Assembly: GCA_045105075.1 (NCBI GenBank)
Contig: JBGCDD010000175.1
Location: 1-21,244, forward strand
DNA: 21,244 nucleotides
Reading direction: 5' to 3'
Source of the DNA: JBGCDD01 sp045105075
GTDB lineage: Bacteria > Pseudomonadota > Alphaproteobacteria > Rhodobacterales > Rhodobacteraceae
Part shown: positions 1 through 7,550 of the stretch, in pieces
Position numbering within the stretch: position 1 is the first letter of the stretch
Layout of the letters: the number at the start of each line of letters is the position of its first letter
Program-made: the position numbers and the translations under genes
Notes under the pieces: generated by a model
Databases searched by the model: none
Seen by the model: only the letters and a program-made list of their open reading frames with translations
What the model was told of the DNA's origin: nothing

Positions 1-1569
1 GCCGGGTTCAAACCCAAACGCGCGCCAACGCGCACCGTATCGGCGCAGCCCGAAGCCGGGATCGAGCCGATCTGGTTGATGCCGCGCCATGCCAAGGACA
101 ATCTGCGCGCCAAAGCGTGGCTGGATTACCAAAACGATGTCAAAGTGTCCGATGTGCAATTGGCCGCGCAAGAAGGGTTTGAAAGCGTCGAACACACCAA
201 ACGCTATACCACTTTGGGTATGGCGACAGATCAAGGTAAGTTGAGCAATATCAATGGTCTCGCAGTGCTTTCTAAAGCATTGGATCAAGATATTCCAACA
301 ACCGGCACAACCACCTTTCGCCCCCCTTACACGCCAATTTCAATGGGTGCGATTGGCGGCGAGGCGCGCGGCGCGGTGTTCCAGCCTGTGCGCATGACTC
401 CGATGCACGACTGGCATGACACACACGGCGCCGATTGGGAGCCTGTGGGCCAGTGGCGGCGACCCTATGCCTATGTTCAGGGCAGCGAAACGGTGCATGA
501 TGCGGTCATGCGTGAGGTAAAGAACACCCGGCAAGCCCTTGGTTTGCTTGACGCATCTACCCTTGGCAAGATCATCGTCAAAGGGCCTGATGCGGGCAAG
601 TTCCTCGACATGCTTTACACCAACATGATGTCGACGCTGAAGGTGGGCAAATGCCGCTATGGGCTGATGTGCGGTGAAAACGGGTTTCTGATCGATGACG
701 GCGTTGTGGCGCGGCTCGAAGAGGATACGTTCTTGTGTCACACCACCACCGGCGGCGCCGACACCATCCACGGGCATATGGAGGAATGGTTACAGACTGA
801 ATGGTGGGATTGGAAGGTTTACACCGCCAATGTGACCGAACAGTTTGCCCAGATCGCTGTTGTTGGCCCCAATGCGCGCAAGGTGTTGCAAAAGCTCGGC
901 GGCATGGACCTGAGCGCCGACGCGCTTGGGTTTATGGAGTGGCGCGACGGGCAGATTGGCGGCTTTGACGCGCGGGTGTTCCGGATCTCGTTCTCGGGCG
1001 AATTGTCCTATGAGATCGCCGTTCCAGCCAGTCAGGGCCTCGCGTTCTGGCGCGCGCTGATCGATGCGGGCGCGGAATTTGGCGCCATGCCCTACGGCAC
1101 CGAAGCGCTGCATATCTTGCGCGCCGAAAAGGGCTTTATCATGATCGGCGACGAGACCGACGGCACGGTTATCCCACAGGATCTGGGGCTGAACTGGGCG
1201 ATTTCGAAGAAAAAGACCGACTACCTGGGCAAGCGCGCACAAGAGCGCAGCCACATGACCGACCCTGAGCGCTGGAAACTGGTGGGTCTGGAAACCGTCG
1301 ACGGCTCGGTGTTGCCCGACGGCGCCTATGCGGTCGGCAGTGGCGTAAACGCCAACAACCAGCGCGTGATGATCGGGCGCGTCACCTCGAGCTATCATTC
1401 GCCAAATCTGAACAAGGGCATTGCGATGGGGCTGGTGCTGCACGGGCCTGACCGAATGGGCGAGGTGCTGCGTTTTCCGATCTTTGAAAAGGGCAAGGAA
1501 ACCATCATCGAGGCGCGCATTGTTGATCCGGTGTTTTTCGACCAGGACGGAGCCAAGCAAAATGTCTGA
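1..1569 (+). CDS. soxA: Sarcosine oxidase alpha subunit, C-terminal part (5' end outside window)
   Basis: This is the large subunit of heterotetrameric sarcosine oxidase, which oxidatively demethylates sarcosine to glycine and passes the one-carbon unit to tetrahydrofolate, releasing H2O2. The reading frame is open from base 1, so the gene starts upstream; about 522 of the roughly 1000 residues usual for the family are present. The visible part begins near the end of the dinucleotide-binding half (KAWLDYQNDVKVSDVQLA, SVEHTKRYTTLGMATDQGK). It then runs through an aminomethyltransferase (GCV_T-like) folate-binding region (GLLDASTLGKIIVKGPDA, RISFSGELSYEI) to a GcvT C-terminal domain ending VFFDQDGAKQNV, a typical SoxA ending. 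The stop overlaps the soxG start by 8 bp, which implies translational coupling. The soxB and soxD genes would be expected upstream, outside the window. Identification is by family recognition. Confidence 0.95.
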   Translation, partial: AGFKPKRAPTRTVSAQPEAGIEPIWLMPRHAKDNLRAKAWLDYQNDVKVSDVQLAAQEGFESVEHTKRYTTLGMATDQGKLSNINGLAVLSKALDQDIPTTGTTTFRPPYTPISMGAIGGEARGAVFQPVRMTPMHDWHDTHGADWEPVGQWRRPYAYVQGSETVHDAVMREVKNTRQALGLLDASTLGKIIVKGPDAGKFLDMLYTNMMSTLKVGKCRYGLMCGENGFLIDDGVVARLEEDTFLCHTTTGGADTIHGHMEEWLQTEWWDWKVYTANVTEQFAQIAVVGPNARKVLQKLGGMDLSADALGFMEWRDGQIGGFDARVFRISFSGELSYEIAVPASQGLAFWRALIDAGAEFGAMPYGTEALHILRAEKGFIMIGDETDGTVIPQDLGLNWAISKKKTDYLGKRAQERSHMTDPERWKLVGLETVDGSVLPDGAYAVGSGVNANNQRVMIGRVTSSYHSPNLNKGIAMGLVLHGPDRMGEVLRFPIFEKGKETIIEARIVDPVFFDQDGAKQNV

Positions 1570-2134
1570 TCCCATCAGCGCGTTGAATGGCGCGTCCTAT
1601 CAAGGTCTGGTTGAGATCGCTGATTGCGGCCCCACCGGCATGATAACTCTGCGCGGCGATCTGGGCGCGCGGGCGGTCAAATCGGCGATCAAAGCGGGCG
1701 CGGGCGTCGATATGCCCAAAGCGCTTGGTGTAAATGGAACGCTGGCGGGCGGTGTGGCGTGGATGTCGCCGGATGAGGCGCTGATCCTGTGTCCCTACGA
1801 CGAGGTAGAGACCCGCAGTGACGCGATGCAGGCCAAACTGGCCAAGGCACACACTCTGCTCAGTAACGTGTCTGATGCGCGCGCGGTGTTCCGTCTGACC
1901 GGTGCGCCCGTCCGCGAGGTTCTGGCCAAACTCTGCCCGCTTGATCTGTCGCCCGATGGGCTGCAACCGGGCACGATCCGACGCACCCGCATGGCGCAAA
2001 TCCCGGCGGCTTTGTGGCTGGAAAGTGCGACGCAGGCCCATGTCATCTGCTTTCGGTCCGTTGCGCAATACACCTTTGATCTGCTCAAAACATCGGCACA
2101 TCCTCAGTCAAAACCGGATGTTTTTGAACACTGA
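1562..2134 (+). CDS. soxG: Sarcosine oxidase gamma subunit
   Basis: This is the small gamma subunit of heterotetrameric sarcosine oxidase, 190 residues, close to the usual family length. It is a structural subunit of the cytoplasmic SoxBDAG complex and carries no redox cofactor. I chose the ATG inside the last codons of soxA (shared 8 bp) because it gives a normal SoxG N-terminus (MSDPISALNG) and has a purine-rich ACGGAG about ten bases upstream. The frame stays open further upstream, but only within soxA coding sequence. Family features include GVAWMSPDEALILCP, the ARAVFRLTGAPVREVLAKLCPLDL stretch (residues about 103-125) and a C-terminal SVAQYTFDLL segment. A small hairpin at 2138-2150 just after the stop may end the sox operon. 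Confidence 0.93.
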   Translation: MSDPISALNGASYQGLVEIADCGPTGMITLRGDLGARAVKSAIKAGAGVDMPKALGVNGTLAGGVAWMSPDEALILCPYDEVETRSDAMQAKLAKAHTLLSNVSDARAVFRLTGAPVREVLAKLCPLDLSPDGLQPGTIRRTRMAQIPAALWLESATQAHVICFRSVAQYTFDLLKTSAHPQSKPDVFEH

Positions 2135-2137
2135 AAG

Positions 2138-2150
2138 CAACCAAGGGTTG
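2138..2150 (+). terminator. Possible weak hairpin terminator after soxG
   Basis: A CAACC/GGTTG inverted repeat with a 3-base loop lies four bases after the soxG stop and is followed by TGTTTGT. The stem is short and the T-tract is broken, so termination would be inefficient at best. It is the only candidate between soxG and the next gene. Confidence 0.25.
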
Positions 2151-2155
2151 TGTTT

Positions 2156-2200
2156 GTGCCGCTGATGATTTCATCTGAGGGTGTCAGCTTTCTACGGCAC
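2156..2200. promoter_or_regulatory. Inverted repeats upstream of the secreted-protein gene
   Basis: GTGCCGCTGA at 2156-2165 can pair with TCAGC at 2184-2188 and CGGCAC at 2195-2200, giving an interrupted long hairpin. Nested in it is the near-palindrome GATGAttTCATC at 2164-2175. The structure ends 10 bases before the chosen start codon at 2211, so it could be an operator or a 5' UTR fold. No matching regulator is recognisable, and the function is not established. Confidence 0.25.
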
Positions 2201-2210
2201 GAAAGAAACA

Positions 2211-2651
2211 ATGCGACAGATTTTGATCGGGGCAGGTTTTTTGACTTGGGCGCTGGCCGGCGTTGGTGTTGCGGCGCCGGGAGCTTTGGAATGTGCGCCA
2301 AACAAGGTGGCGCGCGGCGAGCAAATCGTAACAGATGTTTATCTGTTTCGCCCCTCTGGCGCCACGGCAACCATTGCGGATGAGCTGACAATCGGCATCC
2401 ATGAAGGGCCCGTGGCGGCAACACTGCAAAGCACATCGAATGGCGGATATGAGGTGCGCTGGCAGGTCAAAGGCATCCCAGTGACAGCGATCCGCTCGGC
2501 TGAGGGGTTTTTTAAGACGACCAGCAAAGTGAAGACCAACGCGACGTTCCGGATGCTTTTGGCCAAAGACCTCAAGACATTCACCCTGCGCGGCAATGCG
2601 GGTCGCCTTGGGCGGATCATTGCCAGCGGAACCTGTCGCGCGGCACGCTGA
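2211..2651 (+). CDS. Small secreted protein of unknown function
   Basis: I do not recognise this 146-residue protein. The chosen ATG gives a classic Sec signal peptide: Met-Arg, a hydrophobic core ILIGAGFLTWALAGVGVAA, and likely cleavage around residues 22-25. A GTG ten codons upstream would add residues before the signal core and has no spaced ribosome site. The mature part is a probable all-beta domain of about 120 residues with only two cysteines, Cys28 near the new N-terminus and Cys142 four residues from the end. They are well placed to tie the ends together by a disulfide in the periplasm. Basic residues are frequent in the second half. It lies between soxG and sodB in the same direction with gaps of 76 and 138 bp, so it need not share their transcripts. 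That it is a real gene is fairly sure; its role is unknown. Confidence 0.75.
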   Translation: MRQILIGAGFLTWALAGVGVAAPGALECAPNKVARGEQIVTDVYLFRPSGATATIADELTIGIHEGPVAATLQSTSNGGYEVRWQVKGIPVTAIRSAEGFFKTTSKVKTNATFRMLLAKDLKTFTLRGNAGRLGRIIASGTCRAAR

Positions 2652-2721
2652 GGCGGCGCACAGGGCCGCGCGGCAGTACGCGGCGCAACACCGCGCCACC
2701 AAGCCAGATCAACAATCGCCC

Positions 2722-2752
2722 TTGACGCCGCGCGCCTTCACGCTCAGTTAAT
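2722..2752 (+). promoter_or_regulatory. Weak candidate promoter for sodB
   Basis: TTGACG at 2722-2727 is a good -35 match. The best -10 candidate, GTTAAT at 2747-2752, agrees at four of six positions with a long 19-bp spacer. It lies 37 bp before the sodB start. Spacing and -10 are both suboptimal, so this is only a candidate. Confidence 0.25.
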
Positions 2753-2789
2753 GCCGGGACAATCCACACCAACTGCGGGGGGCCGAGCA

Positions 2790-3389
2790 ATGGCTTTTGA
2801 ACTACCAGATCTTCCTTACGCGCATGACGCGCTGGCATCCAAAGGCATGTCGGCAGAGACGCTGGAATTCCACCACGATCTGCACCACAACGCCTATGTC
2901 ACCAATGGCAACAAGGCGATTGAGGGCACCGAGTGGGCCGGCAAGTCGATGGAAGACATCATCACCGGCACCTATGACAAATCGGCTGTGGCGCAGAATG
3001 GCATCTTCAACAACATCAGCCAGTTGTGGAACCACAACCAGTTCTGGGAGATGATGGGCCCAGGCGATGCAGGCATGCCCGGCGAGCTGGAAAAGGCGCT
3101 GGTCGAGGCGTTCGGTTCGGTCGATGACTTCAAATCGCAGTTTTCTGCCGCGGGCGCAGGTCAGTTCGGCTCGGGCTGGTGCTGGTTGGTGAAGAACGCC
3201 GACGGCTCGCTGGCGGTGACCAAGACCGAAAACGGCGTCAACCCGCTGTGCTTTGGCCAAACCGCGCTGCTGGGCTGCGATGTGTGGGAGCATTCCTACT
3301 ACATCGATTTCCGCAACAAGCGCCCGGTCTATCTGACCAACTTCCTGGACAATCTGGTCAACTGGGAAAACGTTGCCTCGCGCATGTAA
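2790..3389 (+). CDS. sodB: Superoxide dismutase, iron type
   Basis: This cytoplasmic enzyme converts superoxide to O2 and H2O2. The protein has 199 residues, normal for the Fe/Mn family, and starts MAFELPDLPYAHDAL like classical FeSODs. An in-frame ATG 13 codons upstream would add an atypical extension. The four metal ligands are visible: His28 (EFHHDLHH), His82 (LWNH), Asp164 and His168 (DVWEHSYYIDF). Iron preference is inferred from Gln78 in FNNISQLWNH, matching the active-site Gln of E. coli SodB, and from the absence of the Gln that MnSODs carry in the second domain. A G-rich ribosome site (GGGGGG) precedes the start, and a rho-independent terminator follows. It lies near the H2O2-forming sarcosine oxidase genes but is probably transcribed separately. 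Cambialistic metal use cannot be excluded. Confidence 0.95.
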   Translation: MAFELPDLPYAHDALASKGMSAETLEFHHDLHHNAYVTNGNKAIEGTEWAGKSMEDIITGTYDKSAVAQNGIFNNISQLWNHNQFWEMMGPGDAGMPGELEKALVEAFGSVDDFKSQFSAAGAGQFGSGWCWLVKNADGSLAVTKTENGVNPLCFGQTALLGCDVWEHSYYIDFRNKRPVYLTNFLDNLVNWENVASRM

Positions 3390-3417
3390 ATCCGATGTGC
3401 GTTAGCGCGCAGATCAC

Positions 3418-3450
3418 AAACCCGTCGGGCCACGGCCGGGCGGGTTTTTT
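3418..3450 (+). terminator. Rho-independent terminator of sodB
   Basis: AAACCCG at 3418-3424 pairs with CGGGTTT at 3441-3447. The loop is GC-rich with a possible inner GG/CC stem, and a run of six T spans 3445-3450. It lies 28 bp after the sodB stop. The T-run ends only 15 bp before the rarD start codon, which leaves very little room for a separate rarD leader. Confidence 0.8.
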
Positions 3451-3465
3451 CGTGGCGCGCTTGTG

Positions 3466-4404
3466 ATGCGTGCGCTGCTGGCGATGACGTTGGCCTGCAC
3501 GATTTGGGGGCTGTCGCCGCTTTACTACAAGTTGCTGATCCACGTGCCGCCGCTGGAATTGCTGGCCCATCGCGGGTTGTGGAGCTTTGTATTCTTCGCC
3601 TCGCTTTTGGCTTTGCAGGGGCGTTTGCGGCTGGTTTGGGCGGCGCTGCGCGAACCGGGGCAGGCGGCGCTGACGGCGTTTGCCACGCTCAACATTCTGG
3701 CCAACTGGTTCCTGCTGATTTATGCCACCCAAGTCGACCGGGTGACCGAAACTAGTCTTGGTTATTACATTTATCCGCTGGTTGCCGTGCTGATCGGGCG
3801 GTTTGGCTTTGGTGAACATCTGCATGCACGCCAATGGCTGGGGGTGGGTCTGGCGGCCACGGGGGTGGGGTGTATCGCGGTTGGCGTCGGCGCCTTGCCG
3901 TGGATCTCACTTGTTCTGGCGGTGACCTTTGGCATTTACGGTGTGATCAAGAAACGCCTGCCTTTGGGCCCGGTTGTGTCGGTGACCTGCGAAGTACTGA
4001 TGTTTTTGCCGATTGCGGTGTTGATCCTGGCGGTGACCCATGGGCGCGGGCAGGGGCTGTTTGGCCTGCACCTGTGGGACAGCGCACTGTTGATGGCTTC
4101 GGGGCCAATCACCGCCTTGCCGCTGATCCTGTTCAGCTTTGCCGCGCGCCGGTTGGCAATGTCGACCGTGGGGCTGATGCAATACATCAACCCAACTTTG
4201 CAATTCATCTGCGCCGTGGTGATCTTTGCCGAGCCGTTTACCGTCTGGCACAGCGTTGCGTTTGGTCTGATATGGAGCGCGCTGGCGCTTTATTCCTTCA
4301 CCGCCTGGTCTCAGGACAAGCAGCGGCGCAATTCGATCAAGGCCGCCGCAGGCGAGTCCGCCACGGTGATCAAATCGCGCAAGGACGTGTCGGCAAAGCC
4401 CTGA
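3466..4404 (+). CDS. rarD: RarD-type EamA/DMT-superfamily permease
   Basis: This is an inner-membrane protein of about 312 residues with some ten hydrophobic segments, belonging to the RarD branch of the drug/metabolite transporter (EamA) superfamily. Branch signatures are TIWGLSPLYYK at the N-terminus, VTETSLGYYIYPLVAV in the first half and GLMQYINPTLQFICAV with AEPF in the second. The substrate is unknown; the E. coli name comes from a chloramphenicol-related observation and does not define transport. A GTG directly before the chosen ATG is an equally possible start, and neither has a clear ribosome site. The last 31 or so residues after TM10 are a hydrophilic, Lys/Arg/Ser-rich tail lying antisense to the end of the LOG gene. 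Either leaderless translation or readthrough of the sodB terminator must be assumed. Confidence 0.88.
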   Translation: MRALLAMTLACTIWGLSPLYYKLLIHVPPLELLAHRGLWSFVFFASLLALQGRLRLVWAALREPGQAALTAFATLNILANWFLLIYATQVDRVTETSLGYYIYPLVAVLIGRFGFGEHLHARQWLGVGLAATGVGCIAVGVGALPWISLVLAVTFGIYGVIKKRLPLGPVVSVTCEVLMFLPIAVLILAVTHGRGQGLFGLHLWDSALLMASGPITALPLILFSFAARRLAMSTVGLMQYINPTLQFICAVVIFAEPFTVWHSVAFGLIWSALALYSFTAWSQDKQRRNSIKAAAGESATVIKSRKDVSAKP

Positions 4405-4862
4405 TCAATCACGTGATCAATCAGAGCGATCAGCGGATCCCAGTATCTTTGCGTGTTCAGCACCACGATGGGCTTGTTGTGCAGACCCAGCTGCGCCCAG
4501 GTCAACGCCTCAAACAGCTCGTCCAGAGATCCGGCGCCACCGGGCAGGATCACCACCGCATCCGCATTCATGAACATCACCTTTTTGCGCTCATGCATGG
4601 TTTCGGTCACCACATAGCGGGTCAGGTCGGTCTTGCCGACTTCGCGGCTTTCCAGATGGGTTGGGATCACGCCAAACGTGTCGCCCCCTGCCGCCTGTGC
4701 GGCGCGCGCGACTTCGCCCATCAAGCCCACGTCTCCTGCGCCGTAAACCAGTCGCCATTTGGCTTCGGCCAGCCCGGCTCCCATGTCTCTTGCTGCACGT
4801 GCATAGGCAGGCATTGAACCCGCGCGCGATCCGCAATAAACACAGACAGATTTGACGGTCAT
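4311..4862 (-). CDS. LOG-family nucleotide 5'-monophosphate phosphoribohydrolase
   Basis: This 183-residue cytoplasmic enzyme belongs to the LOG (lysine decarboxylase-like, TIGR00730-type) family. Characterised members cleave ribose 5-phosphate from cytokinin nucleotides or from AMP-like nucleotides. The Rossmann-type nucleotide site appears as YGAGDVGLMG (residues 40-49) and the catalytic motif as PGGAGSLDE (107-115), a Ser-for-Thr variant of PGGxGTxxE with Glu115 as the catalytic acid. MHERK (89-93) supplies the conserved Arg92. The N-terminus VKSVCVYCGS is typical of the family. GGAAAGG seven bases before the ATG is a reasonable ribosome site. It converges on rarD and the 3' ends overlap by 94 bp. 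Whether it makes cytokinin-type molecules or acts in nucleotide housekeeping cannot be read from the sequence. It was historically often mislabelled a lysine decarboxylase. Confidence 0.9.
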   Translation of the reverse strand: MTVKSVCVYCGSRAGSMPAYARAARDMGAGLAEAKWRLVYGAGDVGLMGEVARAAQAAGGDTFGVIPTHLESREVGKTDLTRYVVTETMHERKKVMFMNADAVVILPGGAGSLDELFEALTWAQLGLHNKPIVVLNTQRYWDPLIALIDHVIDQGFADTSLRDLITVADSPAAALIELRRCLS

Positions 4863-4921
4863 GGGCAGGCCTTTCCGGGGGCTTTCGGGCGGACAAACAC
4901 AGCTTGGCCGTGTTTTGACCC

Positions 4922-4950
4922 CTGATAGCGCGGTTGCTGGGCTTGCTCAA
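4922..4950 (-). promoter_or_regulatory. Candidate sigma-70-type promoter for the LOG gene
   Basis: Read on the minus strand, TTGAGC (4950-4945) and TATCAG (4927-4922) are separated by exactly 17 bp, and the -10 lies about 60 bp before the LOG start. The -35 matches five of six consensus bases and the -10 four of six. The 108-bp divergent gap must also hold the control of the LysM gene, for which I see no convincing match. Confidence 0.35.
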
Positions 4951-4970
4951 CCGTATGGGGGATAAAGACG

Positions 4971-7463
4971 ATGGCCGTGAACAAAGTGGTGCTTTTTGCG
5001 CTTCTTGCCGCCGGGGCTGGTACGACGGGCGGGCTGTATTGGGCCGGGGTAATTCCGCCGCGTCTTGGCCTGTCTGAGGAGCCAGCGCCGGTTTTGGCCA
5101 CTGCTCAACCGGCTGCGGCGCCGCAAGTTGCGCCCAAGCCGGTGATCGCGCCATTGCAAACGCCTGCTGTCGTGCAACCCGATATCAAACCCGACCCACA
5201 GCCAGAGGTCGCCGCCGCGCCGCAAGACCCGGTTGTCGACGCACCAGACACCGGTCCGGTTCCCGATGTGCCCCCGGCCATTGATGTGATCCGGATCGAA
5301 CCGGATGGCAGCGCGGTTTTGGCGGGTACCGCTGTGCCGGGCAGCCAGGTTGATGTGTTGCTGGACGCGGACGTGCTGGAGAGCTTTTTGGTGGACGGCA
5401 CTGGCAGTTTCGTGCGGTTTTTGACTGTGCCGCCGTCCCGCCAGGCGCGCGGGTTGTCGCTGCGGGCCACGCGCGAGGATCAGACCGTATTGTCGCTGGA
5501 TCAGATCATATTGGCGCCCGTGACGCCGCCCGTTGTCGTCGCAGAGGTTGCTGACGCACCCGGGCCGAACCCAGCCCCAGAGCAGGCCCCGGTTGCACAG
5601 GCCGACCCTGTGGTTGAAACAATCGAGACGCCGCAGCCCAGTGCCATCGAAACCCAAACGGCACCGGAACCCGTTGTGATCGCCACGGTTGAGCCGGTGG
5701 AAGATGCGCCTGTTTTGGCGGATCCCGCGCCTGAACCAACGCAAACTGTGGGCTCAGATCCGGAACCAGCCCAAAGCGCATCCGAGGCCGAAGCTGTTGC
5801 ACAGCTGCATGCACCAACCACGCCACAAGAAGCACCAGCCCCTGCTGAGACTGCGCCGACGCGCCAACCAGACGCCGCTTCTGAAACGCTTGCCGCGATT
5901 GAGCCCACGCTGACCGAAGAACCAATGGAAATCGGCGAGCCAAAGCCTGAACCGCCAGAGTCCGCGGCGGCATTGGACAGCGCGCAATCGATTGTCCAAG
6001 ACGAGGTCGAGGATGTCGCGGCGCTGGTGCCAGATGTGTCAATCGCTGACGCGTTGGCTCAAGCAGAAGCGACAATGCCGCAGGTGCCCGTGGCGCAAAT
6101 CGAACCCTCGGCGCCCAAGCCTGCAGAGATCGCCGTGGCCGAAGCACAACCAGCAGCCGAACCTGCGACCCGGCCCGACATCGAAATCGCAGCGCTTGAC
6201 GTTGAGCCCAAACCCGAACCCGAACCCGAGACGGCGCAGGCTGCGCCAAAGCCCGACATCCCGTCGACGCCAGAGCCGCGCCAAATCGCGACGCAGACAC
6301 CAGAGCCGGCGGTTGTGCCCGAGCAACCGGCTGTTGCGGATGACCCGCCGGCCGCATCGGTGGACGCCGTTGATATTGCGCGTGAGGAAGCGGTGGAAGC
6401 TGGCGAACAAGACGCAGTGGCTTCTGCGCCGCGTACGCCAACGCCTTTGCCAACGGTGGATGATCCGACGCCTGAACCCCAACAAGCCGAAGCTGATGTG
6501 CCGAGTGAACCAGAGACTGTTGTGCACTCAACGCCGGTCTCTGAACCCGCACTCGAAAGGATTGTGTCAGAAGAGCCAGAAGCGATGGCCGAGGCCGCAC
6601 CCGAGCCAGTAACAAATGAGCCAGCGGCCAGTGAACCGGTGGTCAATGAGCTGGTGCAAAGCGAGCCGGAGCAAAACGATCCCGCATCCAGTGCGCCGGT
6701 GGTGGCCGAGGTGGCAGCGCCCGAAATCAAACCCGAGCCAACACCGGAAACAACCGCTGTCGCAACGCCCGAGCCTGCGCCTGTGCGTCCGGATCCTCCG
6801 GTTGTGGCGGCTTTGACCCAACAGCCTCGCGTCGCCCCGGCGCCCGATGTCATATCCTCGGCGCCCCAGGCGGTGACCCCGACCACGGAAACCGCGCCTG
6901 ACACCGGGACCACTGCGGTTGCGGTGTTGCGGGCCGGGCCAGATGGGATCGAACTGCTGCAACCGGCAAACCCGCAACGCCCGCAGGCGATGGACCGAAT
7001 CGCGCTCGACACGATCAGCTATTCACAAAAGGGCGAGGTGTTGCTGTCGGGGCGCGCTCAGGGGCAATCGGTTGTGCGGGTTTATCTGGATAACAAGGCG
7101 GTCACTGATCTGAATTCGGACACAGTGGGCAAATGGCGTGGCAAGCTGGACGGCATTGCGCCGGGCATCTACACGCTGCGTCTGGACGAGGTCAGCGCAT
7201 CGGGCGCGGTTCTCAGCCGGATTGAAACACCGTTCAAACGCGAATCCCCCGATGTGTTGAACCCGCCAACCAGCGATGATCCGGCCCAGGCCAACACGCT
7301 GATCCGTGCAGTGACTGTGCAGACCGGTGATACGTTGTGGGCGATTTCGCGCGAGCGCTACGGTGACGGTGTGCTTTATGTGCGCGTGTTTGAAGCCAAC
7401 CGTAAGAACATTCGCAACCCGGATCTGATCTATCCCGGACAGGTCTTTACCATTCCTGACTAA
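4971..7463 (+). CDS. LysM-domain envelope protein with a giant Pro/Glu/Ala-rich linker
   Basis: The 830-residue protein probably sits in the periplasm anchored by an N-terminal membrane segment (residues 5-25, VVLFALLAAGAG...), since no obvious signal-peptidase site follows. Residues about 103-182 form a beta-rich Ig-like domain (IRIEPDGSAVLAGTAVPGSQ, then LVDGTGSFVRF). A related domain occurs at about 672-757 (QKGEVLLSGRAQGQSVVRVY, then GKWRGKLDGIAPG). Between them lie some 470 residues of low-complexity sequence dominated by Pro, Glu, Ala and Val with recurrent PEP and EPxx units, predicted disordered. The C-terminus (about 781-830) is one LysM module (TVQTGDTLWAISRERYGD, then NPDLIYPGQVFTIP), a peptidoglycan-binding fold. 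GGGGGAT eight bases upstream supports the ATG. The role is probably to bridge membrane and cell wall; no catalytic domain is seen. Clear gene, uncertain function. Confidence 0.85.
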   Translation: MAVNKVVLFALLAAGAGTTGGLYWAGVIPPRLGLSEEPAPVLATAQPAAAPQVAPKPVIAPLQTPAVVQPDIKPDPQPEVAAAPQDPVVDAPDTGPVPDVPPAIDVIRIEPDGSAVLAGTAVPGSQVDVLLDADVLESFLVDGTGSFVRFLTVPPSRQARGLSLRATREDQTVLSLDQIILAPVTPPVVVAEVADAPGPNPAPEQAPVAQADPVVETIETPQPSAIETQTAPEPVVIATVEPVEDAPVLADPAPEPTQTVGSDPEPAQSASEAEAVAQLHAPTTPQEAPAPAETAPTRQPDAASETLAAIEPTLTEEPMEIGEPKPEPPESAAALDSAQSIVQDEVEDVAALVPDVSIADALAQAEATMPQVPVAQIEPSAPKPAEIAVAEAQPAAEPATRPDIEIAALDVEPKPEPEPETAQAAPKPDIPSTPEPRQIATQTPEPAVVPEQPAVADDPPAASVDAVDIAREEAVEAGEQDAVASAPRTPTPLPTVDDPTPEPQQAEADVPSEPETVVHSTPVSEPALERIVSEEPEAMAEAAPEPVTNEPAASEPVVNELVQSEPEQNDPASSAPVVAEVAAPEIKPEPTPETTAVATPEPAPVRPDPPVVAALTQQPRVAPAPDVISSAPQAVTPTTETAPDTGTTAVAVLRAGPDGIELLQPANPQRPQAMDRIALDTISYSQKGEVLLSGRAQGQSVVRVYLDNKAVTDLNSDTVGKWRGKLDGIAPGIYTLRLDEVSASGAVLSRIETPFKRESPDVLNPPTSDDPAQANTLIRAVTVQTGDTLWAISRERYGDGVLYVRVFEANRKNIRNPDLIYPGQVFTIPD
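6207..6230 (+). repeat. Hexanucleotide repeat inside the LysM-protein linker
   Basis: Four tandem six-base units (CCCAAA, CCCGAA, CCCGAA, CCCGAG) encode Lys/Glu-Pro pairs in the disordered linker. The unit equals two codons, so gain or loss of units would change linker length without breaking the frame. Confidence 0.7.
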
Positions 7464-7539
7464 GGTCGCGATGCGCGGTTTTGACGGGCGCGGGCTCTGG
7501 CCTTCCCGTTTGCGCACGCTTATGTTTTGGATGTAAGCC

Positions 7540-7544
7540 AAGGA
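7540..7544 (+). promoter_or_regulatory. Ribosome-binding site fixing the Atm1-like start
   Basis: AAGGA lies six bases before the ATG at 7551. This favours that start over the in-frame TTG eight codons upstream, which would place the site inside the coding sequence. Confidence 0.6.
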
Positions 7545-7550
7545 TACTAC

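Noticed and set aside
2617..2838. A 73-codon minus-strand frame covering the sodB upstream gap, with an Arg-rich sequence and a short hydrophobic stretch
   Set aside because: It overlaps the ends of two supported genes, has no ribosome site and matches no family I recognise. It is a weak possibility only.
3834..4817. A 327-codon plus-strand frame running from rarD into the LOG region
   Set aside because: It is out of frame with rarD and antisense to LOG, both of which have clear family motifs. The product has no coherent membrane or enzyme features.
5506..6615. Several long Pro/Arg- or Ala/Ser-rich frames on both strands across the LysM gene
   Set aside because: Low-complexity repeats in a high-G+C gene open all frames. 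Only the frame with an N-terminal anchor and a C-terminal LysM module makes biological sense.
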